Positions 62,955 to 64,000 of a stretch of 64,000 nucleotides of DNA are shown here, in pieces (positions within the stretch are counted from its first letter, which is position 1; each line of letters starts with the position of its first letter). The notes beneath the pieces were generated by a model. The model worked only from the letters and a program-made list of their open reading frames with translations, was not told where the DNA came from and did not search any database. Made by a program: the position numbers and the translations under genes. The stretch is from the NCBI GenBank assembly GCA_964415175.1, contig CAYPYG010000012.1, forward strand, positions 1 to 64,000, in the 5' to 3' direction. This DNA comes from UBA2231 sp964415175. Lineage in GTDB: Bacteria > Elusimicrobiota > Elusimicrobia > Elusimicrobiales > UBA9959.

Positions 62955-63554
62955 ATGAAAAAGAGCAATATCCTTATAGCGATGATAACGGTCCTGACGG
63001 CGGCCTCCACACTTAAGGCCGAAGAAATCAAGGTCGATTTCGACGGCGGCCGCGGCGGTCTATCGGATTCCGCGGCTTTGGCCGATGTGATGAAAGAACT
63101 TTCCGCCACTGAATTGCCGGAAGATGTGAAAAAGCCGGAAGAACTGGAAGTCCTTCCGTCCGCCGGGGACGGAAAAGTCGAGATAAAAATTGCCATGAAA
63201 ATAGGCGACAGGGAGAAGAAAGAGATCGTGACATGTAATGCCGAGCTGGGGTTGCCGCTCCTTGGTACCTGCAAAAAGGAGAGCGATCTGAAGCCCCTGT
63301 TCCCCGGAGATATTTCCGCGATGTCGCTGCGCGGGTATTTTCCGGAGATCGCCCCGGCCACCGCCGCGGATTTTCCGTTCATGCAGAATAAGCATTCCTA
63401 TACCAACCAGAACGGCCCGCAGGTGTTCCAGTGCGACGACTACTGCGAGAATTATGAATTAGAAAGCGTTTCCGCTGGCACCGGCGGCGTCAACGGGACC
63501 TGGGTCTGCAAGAGCTGGACGCATCGCTGTGTGTGCATAAAGAACTGCTATTGA
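62955..63554 (+). CDS. Secreted Cys-rich protein under sigma-54 control
   Basis: A 199-residue protein with a signal peptide (about 1-22), an acidic middle, and a C-terminal module with six cysteines (about 160, 164, 185, 192, 194, 198; C-D-D-Y-C, then R-C-V-C-I-K-N-C-Y). Two further Cys lie near 95-110. The clustered Cys suggest disulfides, metal binding or a modifiable core on a long leader. GGGGAG precedes the ATG. It is the only gene directly after P4, and a separate promoter (TATAAT at 63560-63565) follows it. No family recognised. Confidence 0.7.
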   Translation: MKKSNILIAMITVLTAASTLKAEEIKVDFDGGRGGLSDSAALADVMKELSATELPEDVKKPEELEVLPSAGDGKVEIKIAMKIGDREKKEIVTCNAELGLPLLGTCKKESDLKPLFPGDISAMSLRGYFPEIAPATAADFPFMQNKHSYTNQNGPQVFQCDDYCENYELESVSAGTGGVNGTWVCKSWTHRCVCIKNCY

Positions 63555-63559
63555 GTTGA

Positions 63560-63565
63560 TATAAT
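63560..63565 (+). promoter_or_regulatory. -10 element before the last gene
   Basis: TATAAT, 28 bases before the start codon at 63594. The -35 is unclear. Confidence 0.4.
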
Positions 63566-63593
63566 CAAAACAGGACCATATTAGGAGACTGAA

Positions 63594-64000
63594 ATGAAAA
63601 AGAAAATAATCAAAGTTCTTTTGTCCGCGTTCGCCTGTTCCGTTATTCTTGCGGGTGGATTCCTTCCCATGGGAGCGGTGGAACCCCCCCGGACGCTGTT
63701 GGAGAGGATCCCGGCCGGAAAAGCTGCCGAGATAATTCTGGAAGCATCCGACATGCTCTCTATCGAGGTTAACAGCGCCGGCGAACGCATCGGCGCGGAG
63801 GAAAGCTACGCCGGCGGCGCGGCCGGCGTCTCCGCGAAATTAGAGAAAAGCGGCGGCAAGACGGTCATCCGGCTGGAGGGCCCGGAATCTTCCCATGCCA
63901 TATCCGGGGACTCCAGGGGAAAGGCCCTCGCCGGTCATGTAAAAGTATTCCTGCCCGCTGGCCGTCGCTTGATCATAAGAGGCCGCAGTCTCTCGCTTTC
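63594..64000 (+). CDS. Secreted DUF4097-like protein (partial, cut by window end)
   Basis: The first 135 residues of a secreted protein that continues beyond the window. A signal peptide (about 1-29) is followed by short beta-strands; the segment F-L-P-A-G-R-R-L-I-I-R-G parallels S-A-P-A-G-T-K-L-I-V-K-T in the protein at 55963, so the two are probably paralogues of the DUF4097-like beta-solenoid type. TTAGGAGA precedes the ATG. Its place after the Cys-rich gene repeats the arrangement of peptide unit followed by beta-solenoid protein. Confidence 0.6.
   Translation, partial: MKKKIIKVLLSAFACSVILAGGFLPMGAVEPPRTLLERIPAGKAAEIILEASDMLSIEVNSAGERIGAEESYAGGAAGVSAKLEKSGGKTVIRLEGPESSHAISGDSRGKALAGHVKVFLPAGRRLIIRGRSLSL

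Overview
The window is a GC-rich (roughly 65-70 %, by eye) bacterial chromosome segment with about 66 protein genes packed tightly on both strands. I see no tRNA, rRNA, CRISPR array or complete insertion sequence. A lipocalin-type lipoprotein, other lipoproteins and many signal-peptide proteins suggest a double-membrane cell. Frequent ATA isoleucine codons, the heavy load of secreted proteases and coiled-coil proteins, and the gene mix suggest an Elusimicrobiota-like lineage. That assignment is a guess from style, not a phylogenetic result.

Bases 1-12.8 kb hold a BrnT/BrnA-like toxin-antitoxin pair, an acetate transporter (satP), and a run of secreted or membrane proteins: a papain-like protease, a pentapeptide-repeat protein, a matrixin-type metalloprotease, a LamG-like protein, a HEAT-repeat protein and a formylglycine-generating-enzyme-like protein broken by one extra G in a G8 run. 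A membrane class III nucleotide cyclase and glutamine synthetase follow. From 12.9 to 39.5 kb the content is mostly housekeeping: pyruvate kinase, inosine-guanosine kinase, a trypsin-like protease, an FKBP isomerase, a GreA-like factor, ArfB, a lipocalin, NfeD, ClpC, a beta-lactamase-fold protein, RecA, a Xer recombinase, formate-tetrahydrofolate ligase, and a two-enzyme arginine-to-putrescine route (pyruvoyl-dependent arginine decarboxylase plus agmatinase). Two apparent pseudoenzymes flank the formate-THF ligase gene. From 39.6 to 49.9 kb lie two giant adjacent coiled-coil genes (about 970 and 1040 residues), rpmB, two small enzymes and a pair of M16 peptidases, one with an intact zinc site and one without.

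The most interesting part is 50-64 kb, which reads as one self-contained sigma-54 regulon making modified peptides. It encodes an NtrC-type activator with an intact GAFTGA motif, a 60-residue partner carrying only a histidine-kinase-like H-box, a short divergent sigma-54 factor of its own, and at the far end a hybrid histidine kinase whose gene overlaps that of a peptide-type (family 5) solute-binding protein. Four almost identical -24/-12 promoters (TGGCAT-N5-TTGCT) stand before a 31-residue Gly/Tyr-rich peptide plus the sigma factor, a 44-residue peptide with four clustered cysteines plus a radical SAM-SPASM enzyme and an MFS exporter, a structured transcript of about 190 nt ending at a perfect terminator, and a secreted Cys-rich protein. 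Three of these promoters have an upstream palindrome of the form TTYTC-N4-GAAAA, a good candidate for the activator binding site. A second radical SAM protein, a transglutaminase-TPR protein and two proteins with a DUF4097-like fold complete the locus.

One general feature runs through the window: at least seven genes have a -10 hexamer ending exactly six bases before the start codon and no Shine-Dalgarno sequence, so leaderless mRNAs are probably common in this organism.
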